This document shows positions 52,221 through 62,008 of a stretch of 64,000 nt of DNA, piece by piece. Below the pieces are notes generated by a model that worked only from the letters and a program-made list of their open reading frames with translations, ran no database searches and had not been told where the DNA came from. Where the stretch lies: positions 62,001 through 126,000 of the forward strand of contig NZ_QQWI01000001.1 of NCBI RefSeq assembly GCF_004125825.1, read 5' to 3'. Position 1 is the first letter of the stretch. Each line of letters begins with the position of its first letter. This stretch comes from Fusibacter sp. A1 (lineage in GTDB: Bacteria > Bacillota > Clostridia > Peptostreptococcales > Acidaminobacteraceae). Made by a program: the position numbers and the translations under genes.

Positions 52221-53369
52221 ATGGACGATAAGTTTTTTACCGATGGACAGACCGCTTTTTCTTATCTTATCGATTCGATCGATCAGGCGAAAAGCACCAT
52301 CGAAATTCAGATGTTTATCTGGCGCAACGACGAACTTGGAAATCTTATTGCAAGAGCTCTGCTTAGGGCTGCAGACCGCGGTGTACGTATTGTCGTTTCA
52401 GTCGATATGATGGGAAGCATCTTCGAATACGCTGAAGAAAGCAAACAATCCTTTTTTCACCATTCGATCCCCATGAAGCTAAAGTTTGGCGCATGGCTCC
52501 TTAATCACGGCTATCCGGTAAAGGGAAAACCGTCAGGCTTTAAACAGAAGGTTTCAGCGCTATCAAAAGCGATGAGTGATCATGACATGATCACGATCCT
52601 CGCTTCAACGCTACAGAAAAACCATTCAAAATACATGGTGATAGATGGCAGTCTTCTGATTATCAGCGGAATGAACATTGAGTACAAAGAGTGGAAACAC
52701 GATTTATGCGGAAGAAAATATTATGACTATATGGTGGCATTCAGTAGTAGGGCTAAAGTGGAACAGTTCTATCAATCGCTTCAAAACGGTGGTGATGTGA
52801 ATCGAAGCCTCTCGGATAGTGAGAACTCAGACATCGACTTCATCGTCAATGTCAATCACGAGGGCAAGTCCCTCTTCAATGCGAAAACAAGCTTGTTGGA
52901 CCGATTGAATCAGGCCAAAACCAGTATTGACATCGTCATGGCCTATATCGGTGACCAGGATATTCTGAATGCGCTGACGCACCTTTCTCAGCAAGGTATC
53001 AAAATCAGACTTTACATTCCAGAAGCAGCAAACCTGCAAAATGATCTGAACCGGTACTATTTGAAGCAACTCATGAGATCGACCGAAAACCGCATCGACG
53101 TCTATCTATGCAAAAACATGATTCATGGCAAGCTGATCCTGATTGATAACAGCTATCTTACGTTCGGCTCCTTAAACCTCAACAGGCAGGCCATGAATTT
53201 ACTTCAAGAAACCAATATCGGTTTTTATCCTAAGTCGTTTGGAATGTTATCCGCACTAAAAGAAAACATCATGAACATCGAGAAGGATTCTACTCCGATT
53301 GGCTCGTGGAGATCCATCGAATACAATAAAACCAGGTGCCGGCTAGAAAAAGTTTTTGAGGCTTTATAG
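52221..53369 (+). CDS. Phospholipase D-like protein (cardiolipin synthase family)
   Basis: 382 residues; AGGAGTGAG before the ATG. Two HKD motifs: HSKYMVIDGSLLIISG and HGKLILIDNSYLTFGS, both complete (HxK(x)4D), which together form one active site. Cardiolipin synthases condense two phosphatidylglycerols or PG with PE. The N-terminal membrane spans of the main cardiolipin synthases are lacking, as in the ClsB/ClsC type, so a nuclease or another phosphodiesterase role is also possible. A GGDEF gene follows 47 bases downstream on the same strand, without terminator between. Confidence 0.88.
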   Translation: MDDKFFTDGQTAFSYLIDSIDQAKSTIEIQMFIWRNDELGNLIARALLRAADRGVRIVVSVDMMGSIFEYAEESKQSFFHHSIPMKLKFGAWLLNHGYPVKGKPSGFKQKVSALSKAMSDHDMITILASTLQKNHSKYMVIDGSLLIISGMNIEYKEWKHDLCGRKYYDYMVAFSSRAKVEQFYQSLQNGGDVNRSLSDSENSDIDFIVNVNHEGKSLFNAKTSLLDRLNQAKTSIDIVMAYIGDQDILNALTHLSQQGIKIRLYIPEAANLQNDLNRYYLKQLMRSTENRIDVYLCKNMIHGKLILIDNSYLTFGSLNLNRQAMNLLQETNIGFYPKSFGMLSALKENIMNIEKDSTPIGSWRSIEYNKTRCRLEKVFEAL

Positions 53370-53416
53370 GTCCTACCTTGTACAAGAGTATGAAGTGTTA
53401 GAAGGGAAGTCAGAGA

Positions 53417-54433
53417 ATGGATAATTCAAAATATGAACTCTATCAAATGAACACAGAACGTGTGAAAGATGATGTACTTGAGAAAAACCGCTATCTAGAG
53501 CGCAAGTTATCTGAAAAGGAGCAAAGTTTCGAGTTGGTCAAGATGGTTCATTTTGATAAGTCTATTGATCTGAAAGTGCTCAACGATATCATCATCGGAT
53601 GCACTGGTTGTCTGCATAGCGTCATGTTATATCAACACCAGGTCATCACCGATCTTGACAAGCAATCCGACTTATACATGCAGATTATCGACAACAAGGA
53701 CGAACTAACAGGTCATGATGGATTTTTTGTCGCAGATAATGTGATTCCTGAGTTTACTGTCGTCGTCTATCCGGTGGAGACCTCCGACTTACTGGCAGAA
53801 AGCAGCCAAGTGGTCAAACATATCTTCATGCTCTACCCTAATCGGTTTATGAATGTCGAGGTGCTTGATTTTGTAAAATCCTTTATGATTGTAAACGATG
53901 TTCTGATCAATATCGTTCTCACACGTTCAAAAATGCTTGATCTGATTGAAACAGATCCTATGACATCCGTGCTTAACCGGTCTTCATGGGCCGATAACCT
54001 GACAAATCTCGTTGGACTTAACGAACCCTTCTTCATGCTTTTTTTCGATCTTGACAACTTTAAGAACATTAACGATACCCTCGGCCACCAAGCAGGTGAC
54101 GAGGTGCTGATCAATGTCAGCACTTGGCTTAGAAGCACGTTCAGAGGTTCCGATAAGATCTTCAGACTAGGTGGCGACGAGTTCGCTGTCACAGGCAGCA
54201 TCAACATCGAGCAAGTGGATGGATTGGTCACAAAACTAAAAACACTGAACTCGCGCTTCAACCGCTCCATTCAAGCAAAGGTCTCAGAACCCATCTCCGT
54301 GTCCATAGGAGCCCTGATCGCTCATAAGAAATACACAGAAAACGAACTCTACACGAAGGTGGACAACTTACTGTATCAGTCAAAGCAAAAAGGTAGAGAT
54401 ACGATCACACTGATCCTTGAACTACCCAACTGA
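53417..54433 (+). CDS. Soluble diguanylate cyclase with unknown N-terminal sensor
   Basis: 338 residues; GAAGGGA about nine bases ahead of the ATG. Residues 1-30 look like a coiled coil; 35-165 an alpha/beta region that could be GAF-like but is not clearly recognised; 170-338 is GGDEF with the site at 252-256 and RGSD as I-site. No membrane span. Probably cotranscribed with the phospholipase D-like gene, which might link membrane lipid work to cyclic di-GMP. Confidence 0.9.
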   Translation: MDNSKYELYQMNTERVKDDVLEKNRYLERKLSEKEQSFELVKMVHFDKSIDLKVLNDIIIGCTGCLHSVMLYQHQVITDLDKQSDLYMQIIDNKDELTGHDGFFVADNVIPEFTVVVYPVETSDLLAESSQVVKHIFMLYPNRFMNVEVLDFVKSFMIVNDVLINIVLTRSKMLDLIETDPMTSVLNRSSWADNLTNLVGLNEPFFMLFFDLDNFKNINDTLGHQAGDEVLINVSTWLRSTFRGSDKIFRLGGDEFAVTGSINIEQVDGLVTKLKTLNSRFNRSIQAKVSEPISVSIGALIAHKKYTENELYTKVDNLLYQSKQKGRDTITLILELPN

Positions 54434-54452
54434 AAATAATTTTTCCGCATTT

Positions 54453-54494
54453 AAAAGGAGTCATCGATAACTTAGTCGATAACTCCTTTTTTTA
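54453..54494 (+). terminator. Terminator of the PLD/GGDEF unit
   Basis: AAAAGGAGT plus ATCGA pair with TCGAT plus ACTCCTTTT; a run of seven T follows. May also act on the convergent antiporter transcript. Confidence 0.8.
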
Positions 54495-54505
54495 GACTTT
54501 AGGCC

Positions 54506-56226
54506 CTAAAACAACATAAAACACAGCGATGCGATTACCGTAAGCGGTAGTGCGTAAAGAACAAGCCAAGCTGCGGATATCCCATTTTTGAAATGATGTT
54601 TCAAAAGTGATTGGGCGATAGGATTCGGTGAATTCGCAATAAGCGTCAATCCGCCTCCTGTCACTGCTCCTGCAACCACAGCGTATTTCATCGAGTCAGT
54701 CAGTGATGGCACAAGACTGCTTAGGTAGGTGATTGAAGCATTGTCGTTGAACGAGGTCAGAACAATCGCTACCACATGCAAGGGACCTTCGCTGAGATTG
54801 CTCAGCACCGGCTGAATCCACCATCCCTGCAGTCCGCCGTGAACGACAAGTCCTGAAAGGAAAAATGCTACCATGAGGGCAGGCTTTAGATCCATCCTGT
54901 TCTGATAAAATGCAGACACTTGGAAAAATCCGAGATAAAAGAGAAATCCAGCGATAAAGAGAATGGGTTCGTGTGCGTTTCAAGGGTGCATAACATAAAG
55001 AAGATATGCATCGCCATAATCCAGTAAGGCACCTTGTCATCCCTACTGTTCCAGTTGGGGTCCCTATACAGGGGCCGCTGCTCGTTGGGGAGAAGTCCAG
55101 GAATCGTTCGTTTCATTTCGTCCAATTTGATATTTTCAAAACGTTGGTCGAGCGTATGTGAAATATTATATCTAATCAGTTCCTCGTCGCTTAACACGTC
55201 CATGGCTTCGGACTTGATTTTTTCTTTGATATCCGCACTTACCTGTAAAAACCTGTCGGTAAAACCAAGGCTTTCATCAATTTTGTGTTCTTCAGAGTCA
55301 AATATCGTCTCAAGTTTTTTCTTGCTGATGAACTTTCGTTGTATATACTTCTGATACTGGTTGGTCTCAAATGACGTTTTCAAGCCCAGAAGCTCTTTTT
55401 TAAACAGGAAAAAGAAGAAGACATTGTTGAGCGTGATCGCTAGAATCGCTTTCCAACCGAAGTTCAAGAGCATGAAGGCATTGCTCCAATCCCATGCTCC
55501 TGCGACCATCAGAATCGGCGGTGAAGCGAAGTTGGAGAGCGTTCCCCCTATGGAAATATTGACAAGTAGCAGAGAGAGCATTCCATATTTGATCTTTTTA
55601 GATGGATTCAAGACAAAGAACTTTTCAGACAGCAGCATTGCCGTAACAACCATGGCAGCGGGCTCGGTGATGAAAGAACCAAGTAACGGACCAAGCGTCA
55701 GTATTGTAAACCACCATGCTTCAAGCGAACCGCCAAATAGCTTGACGACCCTCCACAAAATCAACTCGAACAGTTTCAAAATCGGTCTGCTGGATGCCAT
55801 GGTCATGATCACAATAATCAGGAGAGGTTCGACATAGCGGGCACTGCTCACGTATTCCACAAATGTGTGCCAGTCATAATAAAAAGTAGTTCCTATACCA
55901 AGTACAATGGTCCATATGCCAAAAACAGCTTCAATTTCTCCACAAAAGTGGAGCAGTCCGGCCATCATGGAGGTGGCCATGGGATCCACAAGTCCCTTGA
56001 TTTTTTTTTCTTCAAACAGGTGGTGGTAATGTTCCGCCTTTTTGTTAAACCAGCTTGTAGAAAAGGAATGAAGGATCGCCAAGATAAACACGACCGTCGC
56101 AAAAAGATTGAAGGGCTCTAGTTCTATTCGATGGGCGAGCATCTCAAGTATGCCCGAAAGGTTCGCATCGTCATATGCATCTATGGGTACTGGAATTTTA
56201 GTAAGTATCATAACTAAGTTTAACAA
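54506..56226 (-). pseudogene. Putative Na+/H+ antiporter gene broken by a frameshift
   Basis: Together the two frames give about 573 residues of a polytopic putative Na+/H+ antiporter (ion-transporter superfamily, with EPAAMVVTAMLL and VLTSFNDNASITYLSS). The TTG start at 56226 has GGAGG seven bases ahead. Frame 1 is open to about 54984 and then leaves the family pattern (CTLETHTNPF) and ends at 54886. The correct sequence continues in another frame as HEPILFIAGFLFYLGFFQVS and on to the stop at 54506. A single base missing near 54977-54984 (CTTGAAAC for an ancestral CTTGTAAAC, giving TLVNAHEP) would explain it. The rest is undamaged, so the change is recent or a sequencing error. No slippery heptamer is seen. 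Confidence 0.85.
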
Positions 56227-56300
56227 GACAATACCTCCAAACCTTCATTTATCGAATATCTGCTTCATTGTTACCCTAAATTAACGGATTAACGTCAATA

Positions 56301-56346
56301 AAAATAAAAACCAGCAGGTACGTAATCTTAAACGTAACTGCTGGTT
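56301..56346 (-). terminator. Terminator of the chemotaxis receptor gene
   Basis: AACCAGCAG and CTGCTGGTT pair with an inner ACGT/ACGT, followed on the minus strand by TTTATTTTTATT. Confidence 0.78.
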
Positions 56347-56426
56347 CCATATGGTATATGATTGGGACTGGTCAACTAAAGGTGTTCCAACCACAGAGCG
56401 GAGCTTATCCTCTTTAGGTGATCAGA

Positions 56427-57896
56427 CTATGAAAGATTTACAAGCTCCAATAAAGTTTCATTGATCGATTTGATGCCTTCTATATCCCTGTTGATTTCAT
56501 TACTTTGATTGAGCTGAATATGTGTCTGTTGATTTACATTTTCAAAAGTCGCGACATTTTCCTCTAGAATTGCGGCGATCGAAGTCAGATTGCTTTCAAC
56601 GGAGTTGAACGTCTCAAAGATATGGTCCAAGGACTCGTATTGTGATATCAGTTTACCGTCTACGACACTAAAACTCTCACTCATCTTGATAAAGACGTCT
56701 CTGAGTATTTGCATCTGTGACTGCCCTAGTCTTATCGCTTCCTGACCCTTTGTGATACTCTCGATCGCATGCTTCGAAGATTGGTCAAGCGAGTTTACGC
56801 TAAGCCTGATGTCACCGGCGAACTTAGAACTTTCATCAGATAGTTTTCTCACCTCATCGGCAACTACCGCAAAACCTCGTCCATGCTCTCCTGCACGCGC
56901 GGCTTCGATAGAAGCGTTCAGTGCAAGCAGGCTGGTTTGCTCGGCGATTGCAGAAATTCCATTGAGGAACTCCATGATCTCATTCATTCTTCTTCCCAGT
57001 TCAGATGTCGTATCATAAGCGTTTGTAATCGCATCGGTGATCACAGCCATCTGCTGGTCTAGATGAAGGATGGTATCGTCGCTTGAGCTGACATATTCTT
57101 TTGTGGCATTAAAACTGATTTCAATCTCCTTAATGGAGTCATGCGCGCCTTTAATCACAGGAGTCGATTGGGTCATCGTCTCACTGATCGCTATGGTTTG
57201 CTTAGATGCGTCATGAGCACTTAAGGTCAGTTCATTCATCGCTTCAGAGATTGACGCTGAACTTTCAAGCGACTGCTGGATCGATGTGACGCCTGTCCCT
57301 GTCTTTTCTTCCAAATCACTTGAAAGTACTTTAATCTTACTAAAAGTGTCACTTAACTTCTCATGATTCCCTTTGCTTTCGAGTTGTGAAGCTTCAGCCT
57401 TCGAAAGTGTCTGCTGGCCCCAATAGGTCAACAGAATCAACACGATAATCGATGAAATATAGGTTCCAAGATAGGCGACGAACTCACCTAATCGGATATC
57501 GTCTCCTAAAAGTCCAGTTGGATTGATCAGATAGATGACCAGGAGTGCTATCGAGGTCAGTATACCAAAAATAACTGTATCTTTTACTCTAAAATAAAGG
57601 GCCATCATGATGTTTGCCAGTATGTAAGCGTTAAACATTCTCGGTATTCCATCATTCACGATTGAAACACCTATCGCAGCGACAAAGGGAATCGAAACCA
57701 ACAAGACCTCTTTCACTCGATTTGGTATCGGTAGAGCGAAGAGAATCGATGAAACGATACCTGTGCCTAGGGTGACTTTTAGAATACTTATACCATATTC
57801 AACTCCACCGTTTAAAAATGCGACACTAGTCAAGATAACAATGAATAACCAAATAAGACCTAAATTTGCCGCCTGTTGCTTTGTTGGTTTTATCAT
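56427..57896 (-). CDS. Methyl-accepting chemotaxis protein with multi-span N-terminus
   Basis: 489 residues; GGAGG five bases before the ATG. The N-terminal 170 residues have about six short membrane spans with almost no outside loop, unlike the usual two-span, cache-type receptors. There is no HAMP. The cytoplasmic signalling domain (about 200-489) has the hairpin tip IAEQTSLLALNASIEAARAG and FAVVADEVRKLSDESS. It should couple to CheA/CheW. The signal may be a membrane property or a small ligand in the lipid plane. Implies a motile cell. Monocistronic with terminator. Confidence 0.92.
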   Translation of the reverse strand: MIKPTKQQAANLGLIWLFIVILTSVAFLNGGVEYGISILKVTLGTGIVSSILFALPIPNRVKEVLLVSIPFVAAIGVSIVNDGIPRMFNAYILANIMMALYFRVKDTVIFGILTSIALLVIYLINPTGLLGDDIRLGEFVAYLGTYISSIIVLILLTYWGQQTLSKAEASQLESKGNHEKLSDTFSKIKVLSSDLEEKTGTGVTSIQQSLESSASISEAMNELTLSAHDASKQTIAISETMTQSTPVIKGAHDSIKEIEISFNATKEYVSSSDDTILHLDQQMAVITDAITNAYDTTSELGRRMNEIMEFLNGISAIAEQTSLLALNASIEAARAGEHGRGFAVVADEVRKLSDESSKFAGDIRLSVNSLDQSSKHAIESITKGQEAIRLGQSQMQILRDVFIKMSESFSVVDGKLISQYESLDHIFETFNSVESNLTSIAAILEENVATFENVNQQTHIQLNQSNEINRDIEGIKSINETLLELVNLS

Positions 57897-58136
57897 TTTA
57901 CGCCTCCGGTAAACAATATTTCCATTGATTACAGTTTATCATAACAATCCGTTCTGTCACCTGTTAATTCTTCACAAAGGATTCGCCTTTCTTCTACCAT
58001 TCACTGAGCTAATGTAATATTTCTTTTACAAAGCTTACCCCCATCATCATCCCTTCAACTCCTCCAAAATGATGAACTTGGGTCTCTACTTCTTCCTTCA
58101 CAGCACGACATTCACAAATAAGGAACCTTCATACGT

Positions 58137-60254
58137 TCACCTCCAGAATTCGAATAGACGCTCCATCGTATAGAGGTGCCCACTCAGCTCCTCTGACAGC
58201 CACTGAGGATGAATAAAAGAATACACCTGTGAAAAGTTTATAAGCAAACTCAGCATCACACTCACTGCAAACACCCATGTCACGATATGATTCACGCCCT
58301 TGTTCTTCGAATGAATATATAGAGTAAAAATAATGGCAAGTGCACCCAGCACCAACTGCCATGAAAAATCGGCATTATAGCGAATCGCATATCCGAATTT
58401 CCAAAGTGTTACGATGATCGCAATCGGAGCGACCACTGAAAACAAACCTACCGAAACGAGCGCTTTTCTCCTCTGCTTATGGGCAATCTTCTGATATGCT
58501 TTTCTAGAAAAGGCATAAGCAAACATGGGAAGCCCTCTAAAAAGAATCCCGATGGAGATTGCGTTCAATTGCATATTATCAACATAATTGTATCCGTTAA
58601 GATTGAGCCGCTGAAAACTTGAAAATACAAATGGAAACTTTGGCAATAAGCTGGGCATGGCAAGCAAGTAATTGAATAGATTGACTGACATTTGTTGAAT
58701 GTGGAACTCCATATTGGTTAAGTCGTTAACCGTTAAGTAGTAGTTGACACCGAACTCAAAAATGGAATCAAATCTTGTGTAATTATAAAACATCTGAAAT
58801 CCACCAAAAAACATATACGGCAACAGGCTTGCAGCTACGTAGCCAAGCACTGAAGGGATTCTGCTTTTACCGGATTTTTCTTGCTCTTTTATCAGTTTAG
58901 AAAGCCCCATATACAATGCAGGAAGTGTCGCGATGCAGTAAAGTGCAAGTGTCGGTCTTGATAGAACTGCAAGGGATAACATAGTCGTAGCAATAAAAAC
59001 GCGAAGTGCTGATATCCTCCCTTTGGACAGGACGTTGGATGCCAGAAAATAATAGATCCCCATCGTTAAGAAGGCGAATCCCGAAGCGATCGAGATTTCA
59101 TAGATTAGTGGTCTGGCAACACTAAACCATATGCCAGAAGACGCCTGCAATACCAACAGGCCCATCATTGCCATATTGGTTCTAAGACGCCAAAACCACT
59201 TGCTTAAAACAAACATGTAGATCTTCGATAAATAAAGTATCCCGATAGCACTAAAAATGAATACGAACCAATTCGATGGAAAATAGAAGCCTGTCAGAAG
59301 ATGATAAGGCATGAACACAAGCACGACAGGTGCGATGCCAAAATAGGAGTAATAGCTTCCGTCATAAAGCCCGTGATCCCATAAAAAGTTCACTTTTGCA
59401 TTATTCCTTTGTCCCCAATCATACGGATTTTCAAGTGCAAGCAGTTCATCAGATGGTTTCTGTAGCAACTCGAACTGGCCTGCTTCAAAGGCATCCACAA
59501 GTTCTTGAGTGATCTGATTGCCTGATGTTGACCTGAAATCCTCTATTAAGGAACTATCACTTCTACTGTTATACCCTTCAGTAATAAAAAATGCGAGGAT
59601 AATCATAAAAATAGTTATGTAATCGGCGATACGGTAGCTAAGTAGCTTATTTTTTTCTACAGATCTCTTAAGAATGTTAGAACGCACTGAAGCATGGTAA
59701 AGAAGCAAAACGCTTAGCCCTACCAAAATCCTTAGCAGTGAGAAATGAAATGGTATCGGTCTATTGATAATCAGCTGATTTAACAATAATCTTTCATCCT
59801 GTCTTAGGTTGAAAATCAATTTCAACTTACCAACATCTCCCGAAAAGTGACATGGGATGATCTGGCTTCTTTCATCGCCCCTAATGATTGTCATTGTTAC
59901 ATTTCCGGTACGGTAGTTGACAGTCGTTTCATCCGAATAATGAATTTGGACCGTATTCAGAATTTTCATATTGATCGTATCCACACCGATAAACAGTGTT
60001 TTGACCGGCCTATCCACATCAAGAAATTCAACCGTTACTTCACCCGAAGCCTGGTTCATTATTGAGCCGTTCTCCAAAACAAATGCATTAGTGAGAACTG
60101 CACGGTCCAGCAGAAGGTCTTCTTCTTTGGCATCCGTAAAAAGCACCGAATACGCATTAAAATTGAATACGATTACTTCAAGAAAAACTAAGGTAATCAT
60201 ACTTTTCAGTAAAAACCTAAAAAAAGAATTTCTCTTATTTGACTCATTATTCAT
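58137..60254 (-). CDS. Large polytopic membrane protein, GT39-like
   Basis: 705 residues with about twelve membrane spans; GGGAG before the ATG. A first span is followed by an outside beta-rich domain (about 45-165), then many spans with the segment VNFLWDHGLYDGSYYSYFGI and VARPLIYEISIASGFAFL. The topology resembles GT-C type, lipid-linked-sugar glycosyltransferases (dolichyl-phosphate-mannose protein mannosyltransferase-like), and I infer a surface glycan or wall role. The usual catalytic DE motif in the first outer loop is not obvious. Monocistronic. Confidence 0.7.
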   Translation of the reverse strand: MNNESNKRNSFFRFLLKSMITLVFLEVIVFNFNAYSVLFTDAKEEDLLLDRAVLTNAFVLENGSIMNQASGEVTVEFLDVDRPVKTLFIGVDTINMKILNTVQIHYSDETTVNYRTGNVTMTIIRGDERSQIIPCHFSGDVGKLKLIFNLRQDERLLLNQLIINRPIPFHFSLLRILVGLSVLLLYHASVRSNILKRSVEKNKLLSYRIADYITIFMIILAFFITEGYNSRSDSSLIEDFRSTSGNQITQELVDAFEAGQFELLQKPSDELLALENPYDWGQRNNAKVNFLWDHGLYDGSYYSYFGIAPVVLVFMPYHLLTGFYFPSNWFVFIFSAIGILYLSKIYMFVLSKWFWRLRTNMAMMGLLVLQASSGIWFSVARPLIYEISIASGFAFLTMGIYYFLASNVLSKGRISALRVFIATTMLSLAVLSRPTLALYCIATLPALYMGLSKLIKEQEKSGKSRIPSVLGYVAASLLPYMFFGGFQMFYNYTRFDSIFEFGVNYYLTVNDLTNMEFHIQQMSVNLFNYLLAMPSLLPKFPFVFSSFQRLNLNGYNYVDNMQLNAISIGILFRGLPMFAYAFSRKAYQKIAHKQRRKALVSVGLFSVVAPIAIIVTLWKFGYAIRYNADFSWQLVLGALAIIFTLYIHSKNKGVNHIVTWVFAVSVMLSLLINFSQVYSFIHPQWLSEELSGHLYTMERLFEFWR

Positions 60255-60345
60255 AAATACCAGCTCCCTAATTCGTCAAATACCCACGTTTTTCTACTTT
60301 TACCCTAATTAGCATGATTATATTCCTCAGTTTCATTCCAAAAGC

Positions 60346-60385
60346 GAAAAAAAAGAACGGGCATGATAGGTTTCGCATGCCCGCT
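60346..60385 (-). terminator. Terminator of the small membrane-anchored protein gene
   Basis: CGGGCATG and CATGCCCG form a perfect stem; TTCTTTTTTTTCG follows on the minus strand. Confidence 0.82.
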
Positions 60386-60433
60386 CTGTCTCGTTTTGTC
60401 ATCAAACATGTATAAATCAAATAGGTGTATTTC

Positions 60434-60829
60434 TTATCTACGTACGATTCCGTGATAGTTTAAGAACACAATTACCGCTTTATTTCGTTCCTCTTCCAGT
60501 TCAAAGTGCGAAGCGAAATAATTATCGAGCACGGTCCACTCATTTTGGTCAACACCGCCTTCTACAAGACCACCAAGAAAATCGATGTCCTCACTGAAAA
60601 TACTCAAATATAGTTCCTGATAATCCTCTGAGTCCATTTTTTTTGCATTGAATCCACCTAACGAAACCGTTAGCTCATCAATCTTGACAAAATCATCTAT
60701 CGCAGCACCTACATCCTTTGCGGAGAAGAATTCACCAAATTGCATCGTATCCGGAACAAGAAGTACCAGCGTTAGTACTATGATGATCGTACTTACACTC
60801 CAAATAAGAAAAATGTTTGGAATTTTCAT
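60434..60829 (-). CDS. Small membrane-anchored protein, unknown
   Basis: 131 residues from ATG 60829; a TTG ten codons upstream is possible, and neither has a strong binding site. One N-terminal span (IFLIWSVSTIIIVLTLVLLV) then an acidic outside domain (DSEDYQELYLSIFSEDIDFL). No Cys, no motif recognised. Strong terminator downstream supports a real gene. Confidence 0.6.
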   Translation of the reverse strand: MKIPNIFLIWSVSTIIIVLTLVLLVPDTMQFGEFFSAKDVGAAIDDFVKIDELTVSLGGFNAKKMDSEDYQELYLSIFSEDIDFLGGLVEGGVDQNEWTVLDNYFASHFELEEERNKAVIVFLNYHGIVRR

Positions 60830-61038
60830 GATATCGCCAGCTTTCTGTCTATGGATCAAAATGTAAAAAACTTCATTGATTTGGTATTCTTATATATACC
60901 CCTAAGCATTCACCATTAACCAGTCAAAAAATAACAGAACCCCTCACCGATTAGTGTTTTTTTGAACCGTTTTTAGTGTACACTGCAACTATAGGATTTT
61001 TGTTTAGACAATATCAAAATGACATCTAGGAGAGAAGT

Positions 61039-61251
61039 ATGAAAACCAACGACAGATACCAGCTGAAAATGGCTAGAAATTTACTCAACGAGCAAGTCTA
61101 TACCACATCAAAACTGACAGAGGACCATTTCACATCACTAGTTCAGACCAGTCCAAATGTAAGTACACTCATTCATAACTTGATTGCTACCGCACCTGAT
61201 GAAAACCTGCACCGAATATTCGTTATCATAAAAAGTTTCGACTGGGAATAA
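61039..61251 (+). CDS. Small protein of 70 residues, unknown
   Basis: AGGAGAG precedes the ATG by a good distance, and a terminator follows at once. The product is soluble and helical, with polar residues throughout. It has no signal peptide and no recognised motif. It is a stand-alone gene between opposite genes. Confidence 0.62.
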   Translation: MKTNDRYQLKMARNLLNEQVYTTSKLTEDHFTSLVQTSPNVSTLIHNLIATAPDENLHRIFVIIKSFDWE

Positions 61252-61262
61252 CAGTCATAATA

Positions 61263-61291
61263 AAATCCGAGATTTCTCGGATTTCTCTTTT
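61263..61291 (+). terminator. Terminator of the 70-residue protein gene
   Basis: AAATCCGAGA and TCTCGGATTT form a compact stem, then CTCTTTTA. Confidence 0.7.
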
Positions 61292-61295
61292 ACGG

Positions 61296-61618
61296 TTAAA
61301 ACTCGACGGTTACCTCCATGGTTATTAATGAAAGTCGCCAAATTATCGGTCCACGTAAAGATGCATCGTAATAGCGTTCCTGATATTCAACAGCTAACAC
61401 ATCTGTAATGCCTATATCGACACCGTGAGCATATGTACAAGGTCAATCTCGTCACAAGAAACAGGATCATTGAAATGCCCCATTGACTCCGCGGCTCTTA
61501 AGATTTGCTCGTACTCACCATTAGCCCTCATCCGATGAAATAGACGCTATGGTGATCTAATATATGGATTCCCCTAGTCGAATACTCAATTTATAGTCGT
61601 GAATTGAACTTCTCAAGT
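61296..61618 (-). pseudogene. Decayed gene remnant, unknown family
   Basis: On the minus strand three frames together spell a plausible protein end. Pieces: LLEKFNSRL, stop, IEYSTRGIHILDHHSVYFI (about 61555-61618); then, after a frame change near 61530, RMRANGEYEQILRAAESMGH and on to DEIDLV; then, after another near 61430, TYAHGVDIGITDVLAVEYQE to EVTVEF and a TAA at 61296. One in-frame stop and two frameshifts make it a pseudogene. I do not recognise the family. It fills the gap behind the gene at 61613-62008 and may once have been its neighbour. Confidence 0.55.
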
Positions 61619-62008
61619 AACGATCAAATAGCTTTGCCCCCTAAAAGGCGCCGGATCAAATATCGTATTGACCACATACGTTTTCTCCAATTCCCTATGG
61701 ACAACGATCAAATCCCCCATCAACAGCTTCGCATTGGAGGCCTTTATCCTTATGCCCTTGCCAACTTGGTCGATAACCTCTATGCTGTGTCTGCCGTCAA
61801 TTTTAAGCTGACCTAGCTTGGTACCAGGTTCAAAACTGAACACATCCGTTTTCATATTTTCAATGAATGCATCCAGACCTTCACTATAACATTCCTTTAT
61901 CAAGCTGACAGAATCCGTGATGTCGTCATCATAATGGGTCCCGCCACATACATATCCGTATATCTCACCCGAAAAGCAAAATTTGCAATCCTCACACTTG
62001 CCTGACAT
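61613..62008 (-). CDS. Cys-rich N-terminus small protein, unknown
   Basis: 131 residues; AAAGGAG before the ATG. The first 25 residues have MSGKCEDCKFCFSGEIYGYV then C (CxxCxxC and a fourth Cys), a likely zinc or Fe-S site, followed by an acidic helix (DDDITDSVSLIKECYSEGLD) and a beta-rich C-terminal domain. No membrane span. I know no name for it. Immediately downstream lies a decayed gene on the same strand. Confidence 0.68.
   Translation of the reverse strand: MSGKCEDCKFCFSGEIYGYVCGGTHYDDDITDSVSLIKECYSEGLDAFIENMKTDVFSFEPGTKLGQLKIDGRHSIEVIDQVGKGIRIKASNAKLLMGDLIVVHRELEKTYVVNTIFDPAPFRGQSYLIVT

Noticed and set aside
54977-54990. Programmed ribosomal frameshift in the antiporter gene
   Set aside because: No slippery heptamer and no strong downstream hairpin close by; a deleted base is simpler.
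57897-58136. Possible small gene in the gap before the chemotaxis receptor
   Set aside because: No frame with a start, a binding site and protein-like composition was found.
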